Made by a program: the position numbers and the translations under genes. A stretch of 64,000 nucleotides of DNA from Ornithodoros turicata (lineage: Eukaryota; Arthropoda; Arachnida; Ixodida; Argasidae), in NCBI RefSeq assembly GCF_037126465.1, contig NC_088203.1:86428668-86492667 (forward strand), read 5' to 3'. The stretch's first letter is position 1; each line of letters begins with the position of its first letter. Under the pieces are notes generated by a model. That model did no database searches. It was given only the letters and a program-made list of their open reading frames with translations, and was not told the DNA's origin. Of the stretch, positions 11,673-24,399 are shown piece after piece.

Positions 11673-12604
11673 TTGATCCTCAACTGGGGATGGTACCGGT
11701 GTGGTGCGGAAACAAGATGGCGCTCCTGCTCTCCCTTGGACCTCAGTGTCGATACCCTGAAGCGAAGCTTATTTAGTGACTCTATGGAGAGTAGGATAGA
11801 TGCGTCCCCAACAGGAAGATATACCGTCGACACTGCAATATGTTTGCGAGAACTTAGTCTGAGGAAGTTGATGAGCACATAGCAAAAATAGAACTTGCCT
11901 TCTCGATGCGCAACAATATTCATCAGTTTTACCTAACTGCGGCACGTCACTTATACATTGAGGGTCACTATACCAAATTACTACATATTATTGCGGACCT
12001 GCCTCAATGGGTAGCATGGCAAGAGTAACAGGACCGAGAGACCGAGCTACAGATGAACAGAATGTTACTTTATGAAGTCTCAGCATAGGATGTCCGAGCT
12101 CGGTGTGCCAGCTGGCCCTAAGTACTGAAGCCTCCTCTCTGTCAGGCAGCATGCTCGCTCGTAACCCGGGTCATTTCCGAAACGACGCTCACAATAGTTC
12201 TTGCGCCGTCTGTTGCTCCACCCATGCAAACACGGGTGAGCTCCCAAGAAGTGTCCAAATCAAACGTTCGCAATGACGAGCCTGCTTCGGCCCGACATCT
12301 TCCAATTTGTTAAGTGCCAGTCACATAGACCCAGTACCGCAAGGCACAATAGGCGACTTCAGATATTGCTCTTGTGCTCCGCACGGGGGCCCTCCGTCGC
12401 CCAAGTCACGCGCATCGCGCAATGCGTCGTGGAAAATGGTTTGCATTCGTGCTTGCCTGCCTGTTGCTCGAAGGAAGGAGGGAAAACCGAAACCGTTTGC
12501 GCTCTTCTTCTGTCTGACTCATGAAAACTAAATCCCAAGGTGCAGTGGGGCATTCGCAACACGGCGCTCTCTGGCGGGCCATCCATGCAATTTCTGAAAT
12601 CGTC
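11673..12604. other. Unassigned non-coding sequence
   Basis: No gene or known repeat is recognised. Frames at 12273-12586 on both strands have no conserved motif. Confidence 0.4.
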
Positions 12605-13321
12605 TATGGGCAGGATGAGATGAGTCCTGATGATGAGGTGATGAACGACGCTGAATAGGGGTCGATAGTCAGTGAGACAACATCAACACAACGCTAGGCA
12701 AAAACACAGCACACGAAAACACACACACAGCATACAGGTACGCAGGCACATCATAGTGCACAAATACATTGATGACGATGATGAATGGAAAAATTCAACA
12801 CCTGGGCTGTGACCCACTACCCCGATGCCGACGGGGCTGCATGAGATGTAAAATGACAATGAGGTGACGATGGGTGAGAGACGCTAGTAATTGGCTGCAC
12901 CTCAGCATCTGCGGAGTAAGGCCCCTTTAAATGAAGGAAGGCAAAGCATGTGGAGAAGTGGTCTAAAGGACTTACAGGAGACTGGTGTTTTGCAGATAAT
13001 CCAGGAAATCTGCAGGGCGCGACGGTGTTGCAGGATGTGGGTCCACAGTTCAAGGACCGTTGCCAAAGTCAACGGAGCGGCAGTGATTTGCTTCATGCGG
13101 TTTCGTAGCGCTTCTCGTTGACTCCTGAATAGGACACACACACAATCGTCACAGTCCACATACACGTCCACAATCTTGAATAGGACACAGTCCACGATCA
13201 CATGCTTGATATCTGCCATCGAGGCACACCTGGAGCATAACATGGTGTCAAAGCGACGAAGCCTGTGTTTAAAGTGTCGGGTGAAGGTCACACCGTTACG
13301 GAGACTGTGTGTAACGGACAA
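12605..13321 (-). pseudogene. LINE polymerase C-terminus and 3' region, second LINE subfamily
   Basis: On the minus strand, 12902-13321 reads SLRNGVTFTRHFKHRLRRFD, then a CSRC...KHVIVDC Cys/His cluster, then QREALRNRMKQ and LQHRRALQ. This is the arrangement of LINE C-termini after the RNase H region. The frame is disturbed around the HVIVDC segment by a short internal duplication of CAATCTTGAATAGGACACA-like sequence (13125-13195). The 3' region down to about 12605 contains GATGATGAGGTGATGA repeats, similar to the end of the copy at 1205-1300. It is truncated at 13321 on its 5' side. Confidence 0.7.
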
Positions 13322-13374
13322 AAATTCAGTGGCGATTTAGCTGTAAATGCGAGAGAAATGCGTTGGCATTAAGC

Positions 13375-13570
13375 GCCCCTTTTCCGGTCCATACTTGACT
13401 TCCGGGTATTCACTTTCGGTCTAAACCCAACTTCCGGTTGTCCACTTCTCTTCTATGCTTGACTTCCGGTATCCACTTCCAGTCCAACTCGACTTACGGT
13501 ACTCCACTTCCGGTCTAACACGACTTCCGGTTGTCCACCTCCGGTCTATACTTGTCCTCCGGTTCGACAC
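13375..13570. repeat. Minisatellite built on ACTTCCGGT
   Basis: About seven imperfect units of roughly 28-31 bp share CTTCCGGT, TCCACTTC and variable spacers with GGTCTA. Units differ by point changes (CTTACGGT, CTCCGGTT), so the array is old or not homogenised. Confidence 0.85.
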
Positions 13571-13579
13571 TTTCAATCA

Positions 13580-13900
13580 CTCTATGTAAGTCCAATCAAA
13601 TAACCTTTAAGTAGCCTCAATTGCTTTCAATTGCCCTTTAATTACCGAAGGCAACCGCAGATTACCTGAGGTAATGTTAAATTTAATCTAATTTCTCTGA
13701 ATTACGTTCACTTGCCTTACTCTCAATTTCCCTTTAATTGACGTTTGCATTTAATTGCATTTAATCTTTCTCTTAATTACATATAGCTTACACTAATTCA
13801 TTTAAACTCAACTTTCTTTAATTACCTCTAATTACCTTTAGTTACTCTTTCTCTTAATTGCCTTCAACTACTTCAATTTCAAATCATTTACCTCCATTTG
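13580..13900. repeat. Degenerate tandem array of TTTAATTAC-type units
   Basis: The interval is dominated by variants of CTTTAATTACC, CTTCAATTGCC and TTAATTGCATTTAATT. Period is about 10-12 bases and units are too diverged to count. It abuts the minisatellite and then the microsatellite cluster. Confidence 0.7.
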
Positions 13901-13961
13901 CGTTTACCCTCTTATATCCCCTTATGTCCATTTATACATCTGCCTCGGTGAGACTTCACAA

Positions 13962-13997
<36 letters not shown>

Positions 13998-14042
13998 GCA
14001 CACACACTCACACATACATACATACATACATACATACATACA
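13962..14042. repeat. Compound microsatellite (TC)n(AC)n(CATA)n
   Basis: TC dinucleotides run at about 13962-13986, CA dinucleotides follow to about 14010, then CATA tetranucleotides to 14042. Open frames through it are repeats only. Confidence 0.9.
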
Positions 14043-14139
14043 GCTTTTTCCATTTCCACACTCCGACTGCGCAAGTTGAGGGATAAATCGTGATCCACTT
14101 CTCTCATGATGGTCCTTGATGGGATATCTTGACATCATT

Positions 14140-14515
14140 GCAGATGGGGGGGGGGGATATGTTTATTAAGAAAAAAAGAAAGTTAGCCAGGCAAAGAGCC
14201 GGCTTGCTATTCCGAAAAAAAAGGGAAAAAGGGGGAAGGGGAAAACGAAAAAGAAAAGGAAGGAGAAAGAAAAAAACCAAAAGGGAATCTAAAAAGAAAA
14301 GGAAGGAAAAAGAAAAAGGGGGAATCGAAGGAAAGGAAGGAAAGGAAAAAGAAACACGGGGGAATAAAAAAATGGAAGGAAAGAAAAACAAAAAGCAACA
14401 AAAAGAAAGGAAAGGGAAAGAAAACAAGAAACAAAAAGAAAGGAAAATGAAAGAGAAACAAAAAGAAACAAAACGAAAGGAAAAGGAAAGAAAGAAAGAA
14501 GAGAATAAACACTAG
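14140..14515 (-). repeat. LINE 3' UTR, minus orientation, long polypyrimidine tract
   Basis: Read on the minus strand it is about 300 bases of C/T-rich sequence, then GGAATAGCAAGCCGGCTC, GCCTGGCTAACTTTC, TTAATAAACATAT and ten C. Open frames of 100-128 codons on both strands are purine/pyrimidine artefacts. Confidence 0.8.
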
Positions 14516-17039
14516 CACAACGTTACATGCAGTTCACGAGTCCTGAGACTCGGAGAAAACCGAGGAGAGCGGCAGTGACAGCCGCAGATGGGACAGTGGC
14601 TTTATCATATTGGCAAGGTAGCTTCTTCTATCCTCTTTGGAGAGGATAATTGATATTGCGCTCGGCATACGCCATGGCATATGCATGCTAAATACCCTCC
14701 GAACATCGGGATGCGCATTTATGACACTCACAAAGCAAAAAGCGAAAAAAAAAAAGCAGAAAAGAAAAAGAAAGAAGGAGGAAAGAGAGAGAGAGAGAAC
14801 AGGTAAGGAGTATCCAAGCTACATAGCGAAAGCGTACGGAGCCCGATCACTTGAATGTTACCTGAATGAGTACTGGTACTATGGTTTACGTAGTATGTCA
14901 ACTGAAGCTTTTTCGTAGAACGATGAGCGACTGAAACCACCAGTGATTTATGAGCCGGACCCTTCGAGCTTCCTTGAGGCGAAGTATGTCGCAGCGTAAG
15001 CCCTGCATTCATTGGCCGTTGCTTGGATATCACGTGTTCAAGCGTGGCTACAAAACTGCCGTGAGAGAGGACAAGCTTCCGTGGCCACGGCTAGTGGCCA
15101 CACAGTAGCCTGTGAAGTCAGGCCGGGACTTGAGTGCGGCCAACAACGGCAAGTTACTTCGACCCCCCCCCCCTGGGACGCGCGGTCCCCCGTGATTGTC
15201 GTGACGTTGCCGTCCTAAGTGTGTCCGACTACAGCAAGTAGCTCAGTCATAACCACCACCACCGTGAAAGAGGGCGAGCTTCAGATGTCACACCGTAAAC
15301 GGAAGCGCTGTCGGCGAAAAAAAAGTTCTCCAGCTCAAGTGTAAGCGTGGCGAGGCGCAGCAATGCGTACGTGCGGGGGAGACTTCAGAGCAACGCGGGC
15401 TAAGCGGGCGAGGGCGTCTCGCGAAAACGACGGAGAGCACCAACTTCATTTACAACGCAAACGGGACGCGCGCTAGACAACAAAAAGGCTGCCTACTATA
15501 CTCGCGACATTTCCGAAAATATGACCATTGTCGTTCTGACAAGGTCACAGGGGCCTTTAGCGTGCCCTTAATGCACATGTTATCGACATACCGACGAACC
15601 CGGTACCGGCCTAGTGCAACGCGCTCGCCCTGTCGGAGACCTGGAGCAACCTACCGCGTCTTATGGAAGGTTTGTGATGCGTTTCTCATGCCAAGAGAGA
15701 AGACCGCCGAAGTGCCAGTGCCGTCATCTACTCGAGACTCGACGAAACTATTTTAGCCATCAAGATAGTCACTTTCAAAGTAAACCAGGTAGAACCCGCT
15801 CCAACCTAACTTAGCCTGGGTGAAGTTTGGGGAAGGTGCTGCCAGTCTGCTCAGAGGTGGCGACTCACAATAAGCATCGAAGTCCTGTGGTAACCAGAAA
15901 GGTGAAGAGAGCTTTAAGGGCAGAGCGTTGGTGGGCTGGATGTGGCCAGGGACCAAGCAATTTTGTGAGAGAAAGGGGGCGATAGTCCAGCTCGTTTAGG
16001 GATCCGGAGAGTACGGTACATCGAGGCGCATTCGATGAACTAATGCGGCATCTTTACGAGAGGTATGTTGAGGCATGCGGAAAGCGAACGCTGGATCAAC
16101 TCTGCTCAGCATGGCTGGGGGAGAATGTCAGCGGTCCACTGACGGGAAGCCAGGGGAGTCACGAGGCGTCGAAGTACGGAACGACGATCTCCTCATAGCA
16201 GTGAGAAATTGATTAGTGACCGTACGAATAAAACATCATATACTAAATCACAAGCATATGTTCCAGCGTGAAGATAGTGGCAGCTACACACGCTGCCTGC
16301 GGGGGCGCAAGTTGGAGCGTCTGGAAGCTGCTCCGGGAGCGGGATCCATTGAAGGAAATCTCTGAAACTGGGACGCAGGGGCTAGGGGAACGTTGTATTG
16401 AATCAGTCAGTGTTGCAGAGGCAGTACTCTGCTTCGGCGCTAAACTTAGGGGATAGCATGAGGACACACTAACAGTTAGAAAACAAGCCCTGTGCTGAAA
16501 GATGAGATACATAAAATGCACACATGTCAAACGTCCATGTACATTACGTTTACCTAGTGCAAAAAAGAAAAAAAAGGCGCAGATAAGCACACACGAAGCA
16601 TACATCACGCAATAGAGGCTTTTAGAGCATCAATACACAAGCGTACTTCATTACTGGTTATTGGTTATTTAACCAACCAACAACAACAACAAATGAAATA
16701 TCACTCCAAACAAAACCTGAATACAGTGTTCCAAGAAAATGATTATCGTCCCTTAGAAAAATGTCTTCCTATCGCTGACTCATTTTTACCTCGTGCTGTT
16801 CTTCTGGTTGTTGCTCCAGTTGTTGTTGTCCTTTGAGTCTTCGCTGTGTGGAAGATCTTTCAGAGACTACTTAATATTGTGCCCTGAGACACTGCAGCGG
16901 TTTTATGTCAGTCCTTCCACAATTGCTCCATGACGACCTCTGCTGCGAACGTGCCCAGTCTTTTCTATTGACCGCTTCTTGGCAGCCTAACGTTCATGAT
17001 GGAAGAGCTCCAACTGAACAGAGGACACAAGACGAAACG
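14516..17039. other. Unassigned sequence with one interspersed repeat segment
   Basis: The segment 15825-15960 (GGGGAAGGTGCTGCCAGTCTGC ... AAGAGAGCTTTAAGGGCAGAGCG) has relatives at 27955-28000 and 54855-54935, so it is an old dispersed repeat, perhaps a LINE 3' end. A C-run lies at 15164-15174. A CAA-rich patch lies at 16675-16693. No exon is recognised. Confidence 0.45.
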
Positions 17040-17285
17040 GCACACACACCAGCTCACTCACGACTTTTTATTGTAGGTACACAAAGTCAACACGTAGACT
17101 ATCTTCATCGACGCAAGCAGGGGAGGGGGAAGACGGAAGTGTCAAAGAGAGTGGGGAAATGTGATGATGGCACAGAAGCGGGAGAAGTGTGCAGTCCCCC
17201 TTCCTCTGGGAATAGGGTAGTCGCAGAGAACTGCTCACCACAGAAAACACACGAGCGTCCATCAGTATCACCAGATCACCAGATC
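17040..17285. repeat. Dispersed repeat shared with 30440-30640
   Basis: The blocks GGAGAAGTGTGCAGTCCCCC, TCTGGGAATAGGGTAGTC, GAACTGCTCACCACAG and ACGAGCGTC here have counterparts in the same order at 30530-30615. Class is unknown. Confidence 0.6.
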
Positions 17286-17444
17286 GTCACCACCAGCTCG
17301 CTTGCTACCTAACTTTCCTTTCGTCCATCAGTAACCTTCGTTGGGATGCTCTCTGTAGCACGGTATCAGGCAGGGTGATTGGCGAAGTTACCCCAGCGAA
17401 GTTACGCGTAGTAGAAGAGGACTGCAAGGATGCCCCCACCCTCA

Positions 17445-17655
17445 TCGGGCTGGTATACAATTACACTGGAATCCTCTAAAGGAAAGATCAAGGGGTTCCT
17501 GCGGGATTTCAATGCGGATTTTGAGAAGCCCCAGTACATACTGGTTCGGGGTCTCTATGAAGGAAGTCTTCGGTTTGCATCTAGCCAGTAATGATAAAAT
17601 TCACAGCACCCGCACTGGAAATGTTATAGATTGTGCCTTCGTCAGGGCATAGACA
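17445..17655 (+). pseudogene. LINE-type endonuclease (EEP fold) fragment
   Basis: Two overlapping frames carry the C-terminal landmarks of the apurinic-like endonuclease/exonuclease/phosphatase domain of non-LTR elements. One frame reads GFLRDFNADFEKPQYIL, where DFN is the catalytic Asp-x-Asn motif. After a frameshift near 17545 the other frame reads VSMKEVFGLHLASNDKIHS, then TRTGNVIDCAFVR, the family's T-x-ID.f pattern. No reverse transcriptase follows; downstream is a CATCAT-rich stretch. An EEP domain from a Helitron is an alternative source. Confidence 0.6.
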
Positions 17656-19033
17656 AGCAAGTCAGCATCATCAACATCATCATCAACATCCTCTTCCTCC
17701 TCTTTATTGGCATCATCATTACAGGAGTTTTCCACCAAAGTAACTGGTGCAAGTGATGTTGAGTTTCGGGCCTCACACTGGTGAGGCCAAAATCTCCATT
17801 TTATTTATTTCTTAAAACCAACCAACAAACAAGTGGTTACCAAGCACGACAGCTACTTCAGTCTCCGCAGGCCTCTACTGTCCATCGTCGGAGAATGCCA
17901 GCGATGATCTCATAAATGCTGTCGCATTTCAGTGACAATCTGCACAGCGATTTCTGCCCTAATTTTTTAGCGCGCTAGGGGACAGAGGGATTTCTGCTTC
18001 TTCGCTCCTTTCTGTCAATGAAATAGCAAGTCAACTTTGCGTCAACATTTCGGAGCAAACGTCTCCATGTCTTTTTTTTTGTTCGTTTGTCGCCTCTAAT
18101 CTCACTGAGTTGTCAGATTACCAATGGGGTCATCTAGCCCAATTAAACGTATAATCTTTCTGTGAGCCGCATATTCTGTTCATGGATACAGTGTGACATC
18201 CGGTTTGTAGGTCCAGTTGTTGCGGATGGAACCGTACAACAGCGTGCTATACTTGAACCTGTTGCTCAAACCTTTTCGATCGTAAATGATCGATCATCCA
18301 AGTCGAGCGAGGTCGAACTGGAGTGCACGGCGAGCGCCTACAGTGTAGCAGGAGATGATTCACATTTCAAACGACAGAATGTTACAATTCCAATTTGTGC
18401 ACTATTGACACGGGTATTTTTTTCAGTTCGAGTTGCTACAGCAGAGGGTTATACAACCTTTGCTTACACAACATACCATGACTGATATGCAGTTACCGGA
18501 TTATCATACAGTTATCGTTGGTGATCCTCCTGGCTCACGTGTGCTGCTGGAATACTGTAGCTGTAATAAGCTGATCGACCCGAGAGTCCTTTCCTTTAGC
18601 TTCTGCCGTAAGATTACGCAATGTCCCCAAGTTTCTGATCACATCTGTGTCGACCATTTCTCCGACTGATCCCTCCACGTGTGACAGATGTGCTGTTATA
18701 ACAAAGCGGATTCCCGAAGAGCTGTAAAAGACTTTAGTCCGATACGACGAGGACATTGTTTTGAACGGGCGTGCATTGTCTGAGCTCCTTTGCGCCTAAC
18801 AAATTCCCGGGGGTTTCGCGTTCTTGTGGTCTGCCCCCGGCTCCCCCACTATGACTGCAGGAAAGGCCGTTGCCTCAGCATGGCTCTGTACGGTAGGGCC
18901 GCCAAAGCATCATGCCTTTGACTTGCTTGTGTTGTGCACGTCTCTTTGTGTTCCAGCCTCAGAGCTGTTACCTTCCATCTTGACTTTACCACCTTGATCC
19001 AAGATCAAGGTGGACTGTCCTTCCAAGTGGTTG
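17656..19033. other. Unassigned sequence, CAT-rich patch and one hairpin
   Basis: A degenerate (CAT)n patch lies at 17663-17720. A perfect 11-bp hairpin, CCACCTTGATC with its complement and a 3-base loop, lies at 18989-19013. The frame at 18162-18485 has no recognised domain. Confidence 0.45.
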
Positions 19034-19041
19034 TGAATAAA

Positions 19042-19528
19042 TTTAGGGTTCGTCGATTTTGGGTCAAACCCGATTTTTCACGATAGTTCCTCCCGAACAA
19101 GTTTTCAATAATTCGGGTGAACCCCGATATCTACCCGAAATCCTTGAGGTCCTCCAACTTGTCGTTCTTGGTCAATCGTCGAAAAAGTGAATCATAATAT
19201 CAGCAAAGGGAGCCATTTGTGACAACCCATTTGTCCTCCTTTTATAATCCCCTCCTGCAGGAGTCAAAGACGAGCTTTTGCGGAGCTCGGGCAAGTGCTG
19301 GAACACTGCCCCAGTTTCGGACGGAAATATAAGGATTCTTGTTTCTTGTCCTAGTGTCACAGCAGTGACTTGTTTCATATGCCTTTCGTTTCACCAGAAA
19401 ATTCCCCGATGTCATATCAAACAGAGGTCATAGTGCCTGATTTTTCCCCGAATTCTCGTGTGTAAATAGCACCCGATTTTTCCCTCCCGAATCTGAAAAA
19501 TCATAAAACCCGAAAACGAAGAACCCTA
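19042..19528. mobile_element. hAT-like non-autonomous element
   Basis: The left end reads TTTAGGGTTCGTCGATTTT and the right end is an inverted match (AAAACGAAGAACCCTA). Inner sequence is rich in CCCGATTTTTC on both sides, also inverted. Flanks TGAATAAA at 19034-19041 and TGAATAAT at 19529-19536 look like an 8-bp target duplication with one change, typical of hAT elements. It has no transposase; a 68-codon frame inside is not informative. Confidence 0.65.
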
Positions 19529-19639
19529 TGAATAATCAGCATGCTCGAGGTGTAGTTTATGAAGCTAGTCGAGTCGGGGCAGAAGATGCTGCAGCTCCTC
19601 TAGTTCCTCAACTGCAAGAACGCTGTACTTAACGATCAA

Positions 19640-19970
19640 GCGACTTCCTGAGTACATCGCAGACGAGCTGTTCATCCGCACCATGGCGTCGTCGTAGGGC
19701 ACGGTTCAAGGGTTCTCACGCATATTAGGATCGCCCTAAAATACGAAATGGCACCCGTCTAGTCTAGTGAAGTTCCAGACGAAAAACACCGTATACCCCA
19801 TTCCCTTGCTGTTGGAACCGACCGAGCACTGATAGATTATAAAGGAATAAAGAAGGCATGGGGGAGATGTGGTGCAGAGGGCCATATCCGCGGTGAGTGC
19901 AAAATGCCGCGCTGAGAAAGATGCTCAGTCTTCGGACGCCATACACTTGGCTGCTGTGCACCTTGTCTCG
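19640..19970 (+). pseudogene. LINE ORF1 (Gag-like) remnant with two decayed zinc knuckles
   Basis: From 19853 the plus frame reads WGRCGAEGHIRGECKMPR, a stop, then ERCSVFGRHTLGC. This is the spacing of two CX2CX4HX4C knuckles. In the first knuckle the first Cys codon has become Trp. In the second the first Cys codon has become TGA, and Arg stands where the His of the X4-His spacing should be. Such paired knuckles belong to ORF1/Gag proteins of non-LTR elements. The upstream stretch has PYTPFP-like sequence consistent with the preceding linker, but frames are broken. Confidence 0.6.
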
Positions 19971-22179
19971 AGTGCGTCATGCAGGGGCCATACTCCTCTG
20001 CAGCCAGGGGGACTATCCCTGTACGAGAAACATGCCGGCCACCCCTGACAGCTGTGCGAGGCCACCCTCACTAACACCATTGGATTAATCGCAGGGCTTT
20101 CCTCCATGGGTATGCAACCTCATTCGACGACTGTATAGCAACCATCTGAGCTGCCTCTTATTAGGTATTTTCAGTAGATCGAAAGCACTCGACGAAAAAG
20201 ATGAGATAAAAGAAGCTGTTAAATTAAAGCAGCGTGATGTCAGCCAATTGAAAGGAATAAGGCCATTGACATATCATGTTCTCGGAACCGATATCGTGGA
20301 CACGTTCATATCTGCTATAACTCACTATTATTGCATCGCTGGGACCATCCGTTGGAGAACATAGAACATGTAAAGAGCCTTCAATAACCATAGCGTCTTG
20401 TTGTCTGGTGATACGCGCGAGTAGGTCGGCAGTAAGTACCGCGAAAGACGCAGCATTTCGGATTTTAGGCTTTTGGGGACATGCTTTAGATGTCCTTTTT
20501 TTTTTGTGTGTGTGTGTGTTTGGTGTTGTCCTTTCACACGCATGCACAAACATAAACACATATGGCGACAAGCTGACGCGTTTTACCGCTGTCTGAGCAC
20601 ACAGCGGCCGGTGCACTTCCTTGCTCAAGAGTACAAACTCTTCGTGGCATATTAGACGATTTTAAAAAGATGCGCGCGCCACCAAGCGGGCGCTCAGAGC
20701 AGCATTGGAACTTTGAGGGACACTGATCTGTCGTCTGCTTCGCTTATGGTTTACCCCGGCAGACGCTTCCGTTGGTCACACCGGGAATGTTGTTTTTCTA
20801 CCTGCGCCTCTGGTCGTCTCGTAATGCTCTATGACGCTCTACGTTTCCATGAGTCCTTGAATGCCACAGGTGGCGCTTGCTTTTCTAAAAGGTCTATTCG
20901 TTGAACAGACACCACAGAAAGTTACAACTAACTTAAAAGTGTTGAAGCTGATATCATTTAAACCAGAATTTCTGTTTCACAATCGGCTTGGTTGCCGGTT
21001 ATATCCGTGGTGCTTTTGGTTACGATGTACACGTTAAAGGAGCATGGAAATGACATTTCACATGGCTCGAAACCGTGCTTCATCTGTGAAGCTGTCCACC
21101 AGGGGCGGATTACTGGCCATTGCATCGGTGCGTCGGCCTAACGTGGCAACGCCCACCGTCGGGCAAGCGCGTGCTGCCGACGCACGGTCTGAAGTGGTCA
21201 GTAAGGGCACCGCCGTCCGCTGGGTAGGCGAGCCTCGCCAGCGCGAGGAGCAATGACGCTACTCTCGATGACAGACGCAAGTCTGTCATGCAAAAAGCCT
21301 AAATTTGACGACATTAACTTACTTTGTATTTACCTCTAAGAAATATAAATTTTGTTACCGCGTGGAAAGAAACCTTCTTGCACATACTTCGCTAGATGAG
21401 CACGTAAGACAGGAATCAGCCAATGCGAATGCAGTGCAGTGTCGTCTGCTGCCGTCGCCGGCTCGAAGGGAATCCTTCGGTGCTCGGAGCTGTCTCTTTT
21501 TCTTTTTTCGCGACACATGCGTTGAGGATTAATTGCGCATTTTATTTTAGCATTACGTTCGTAGAAGACGAGGACGGTGATCTGTGCACTATACGCCGCG
21601 TGGAAGATTGCTATACTGACGAGGATAAAGTTATTTGGTGGACTTACGGTGTGCTTGCTGAGCTTTTCGAGTGACCTCCTCCTTTTTTTTAGTTGTACAA
21701 CTAAACTAAGCAGTTATTCGGGTAAGAGCTCAGGACGACACACGGCCTGCTGAGGCTTCCAGAGAGTTGCCGGCTAAAGCAAGCAGCCAAGCTTAAAATG
21801 TGCGGAGCGGAGGCATATGTCGACAGAGGAGGAGGCAGGTGCCACCATTACTATCGCACCTACTCCTTGAAGAACGAAGGGGAATGGTGGAACAACAACG
21901 GCGAACTGCAGGAAGCATTGACCGCCTATATTAGGTATGCCAATCAGAGTTACTAACAATACGGACAATAAAATATGTGCTGGCTCATTCCCGTAGGAAC
22001 TGGTTCCAATATCACAATATTTTGCGCACAAGCTTCTGCAGAAAAAGCATACAAATGAATAGCGCAAGTATTGCTAGCTTTTTTTTTATTGCAGTGTCAA
22101 AATATTTCATAAATAAAGGAATGTCATGTTTGTGCAAGACGAAGTTAACTTCACAATGGTGGGTTACAAACACACTAAC
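19971..22179. other. Unassigned non-coding sequence
   Basis: No exon or repeat family is recognised. A short acidic frame at 21549-21674 (VEDEDGDLCTIRRVEDCYTD...) is curious but has no recognised domain and no adjacent splice-supported partner. Confidence 0.4.
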
Positions 22180-22458
22180 TCAGCTTATACGGGTGATAAC
22201 AATCCCTACATGGGAAACACTCGATGTCATGTCCATGTTTCCATATACATCCTGTATGTGTACACACGAGGCTTTGGACAGTCGGAAGAAGGAAACAAAC
22301 TGCTCTTCCGACAACCACGTGAAGACATCCTTGTGAACACGAAATGTCCTCGTTGACTTCACTGAAGCGGCTCCTTGTTCCACTACAAACGCGTACACAA
22401 GCGCCATTTTCAACGACGAACGTCGCAGCGTTTTGCGTCGGCTGACCTCCTCGCCCAA
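22180..22458 (-). pseudogene. Possible PIF/Harbinger transposase N-terminal fragment
   Basis: The minus frame reads KMALVYAFVVEQGAASVKST, then RTFRVHKDVFTWLSEEQFVS and FFRLSKAS. The order basic patch, hydrophobic helix, EEQF, FRLSK resembles the N-terminal region of Harbinger-type (HARBI1-like) transposases just before the DDE domain. Similarity stops after about 75 residues and no DDE motifs follow downstream on the minus strand. The assignment rests on motif memory only. Confidence 0.4.
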
Positions 22459-24399
22459 TGGCTACGAACGGCGCACGCCCGGCGATGGTGGCAGGCTGCC
22501 AGTAAGGTCACTTCTTCCTTCTCACGACGAAGCGGGTCACGTGCAGCACGCGTTACTATGGAGACGACGCTGCGCTACGCACCGACAAGTGGCCAGTAAT
22601 CCGCCCCAGGATCCACCATGCAAAATATTTTCGCCCTACGGTGTATTGTCACTGCACAATAAAATTTACAAAAGACAGTCGGAGAAAGCAGTCGCGGACG
22701 AGAGACACGAGCTTCCCGCTTGAGGAGCAACAACAACAACAACAACACGAGCCTCGCGTGATGTAGAAACTGCTCAGTGCCTTTTTCTTTGTTTTTCTTC
22801 TCGGCTCACGCGCCACTTATACATGCTTGAGCTGTGCCGTTTGACGTCACTGGTCACGTGCCGGAGCTCGTGATACGTCACGACGTCTTCTCGCAGATGC
22901 GCTCTTTGCACGTGGAGGAGGGTTTTTTAAAGGTGTGCGGGAACAGAGCCTTGCGCGTGCTCTGTAGGTTACCTGCGCTCATCGTTCTTTCGCAGGAGTT
23001 TATTTTATTCGTTGCAGAACACGCCGCAGCGAAAAAAAAAAAATGTTTTGCCGGTGACTCCCACGCTCCTTTAACGAAGGTTATATCACTGCTATGGCAA
23101 TCGTAGCGTCGCACAAATTGAGATAAAAGGTACGAAATTGCGTTGGACGGAAGTGGCTACAGTGCAGAGAATTTCGTTTGTCGCGCAAATTACGTTTCGT
23201 GTTCAACCAGGATTGAGTGAACTGATTCCACTGCACACTCTCATTATGGGGTTTATTCGCATGACGTCATCCGTAGGAGACCGCCACTGTCACTAGCAGG
23301 CAGATGTGCGGCCATCGGCCGCCATATTGTAGGTCCCATCCAAGCCGTTTCCGATATCGCACTCACCGTATATTTGGTGTTTTAAAGTTATTAAAGCAAA
23401 TCCAAGTAATTTGCATGTTTTCGACGTTAATAGTCACCCAGCGAACGAATGCAGGAACATAACTTCGTGGGACCTACAGTATGGCGGCGAGGTAACGTCA
23501 GTGGGTGGTGGTGGTAGTGGTGAAAGGGTCAGTGAGTAAACCCTATACCGCGACAGCCCCCAACCCGAATGAACGCCTGTATTTCTTCTTTTTTTTACCG
23601 TACAGGATAAGACCATTTAAGAGAACATCTGCATGTTTGAAAGAGCGGAGGGAGGCGTTGCATTAGGGAGTGCCTCGTACAGGAAGACATGCTCAGAAAT
23701 AGACATGTACAGAATACTACAGAAATGTAATCAAAATACGAGTATGAAATACTCGAGGCAGAATGTAATTAAGGTACGCTGCAAACGCTATGGACAGATT
23801 TAATATACCAGAGCCACATTTAATATACCAGAGCTACATTTAATATACTATGTACAGTCTTTTTTTTTTATCGGTATGTGTTTAAATGGTCACTAAAGTG
23901 CACATCAATACTCTATTTAGTAGGTCTTGGTGCACATATTCTTACGATCTCCCTCTCACTCTTTTCGAAGAAGCGCGACATTGCGGAGAGACCTCCGACT
24001 GCTCTTCTCATACGGTCACCCGTTTTGGTTGGACAAATCGTTTGAGGAGACCAATGAGGCCCCTCCACTTCTTCAGAAAGAGATGGAGAGGGAATGCGCG
24101 GGTAACTTCGCTCATAAATCACTAACGGCGAAAGGAATGAGTCTCGTTCCATCTGTGTTGGAGTTAAGGTAACACAATCTTTCATCACGCATCAAGGTAA
24201 CACATTCTTTTATCAAATTTTAGTACGTTAGTGCCACTTTAAGCGGGTTCTATTGGGGTTACAGTAAGCGTTGCATTACATAACGTCCTTCTGCCAATCC
24301 TCCTTTTTTTTCTTTGAAAAATAACCTTGCTAGACAAACAAAGCTCGGAGAAAGCGTGGACCGATAATGGGAGTCCATTTACACGTAAGGTAAGTCAGC
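22459..24399. other. Unassigned sequence with inverted-repeat and tandem patches
   Basis: A (CAA)n patch lies at 22729-22747. An inverted pair GCCGCCATATTGTAGGTCCC at 23319-23338 and its near-complement at 23469-23488 marks a probable small fold-back element of about 240 bp. A roughly 20-bp unit (TTTAATATACCAGAGCCACA) is repeated about three times at 23798-23856. No exon is recognised. Confidence 0.5.

Noticed and set aside
21549..21674. An acidic exon-like frame (VEDEDGDLCTIRRVEDCYTD)
   Set aside because: No family was recognised, and no credible splice partner was found, so it is not listed as coding.
22180..22458. A complete Harbinger transposase
   Set aside because: Only about 75 N-terminal residues look right; no DDE catalytic region follows on the minus strand.
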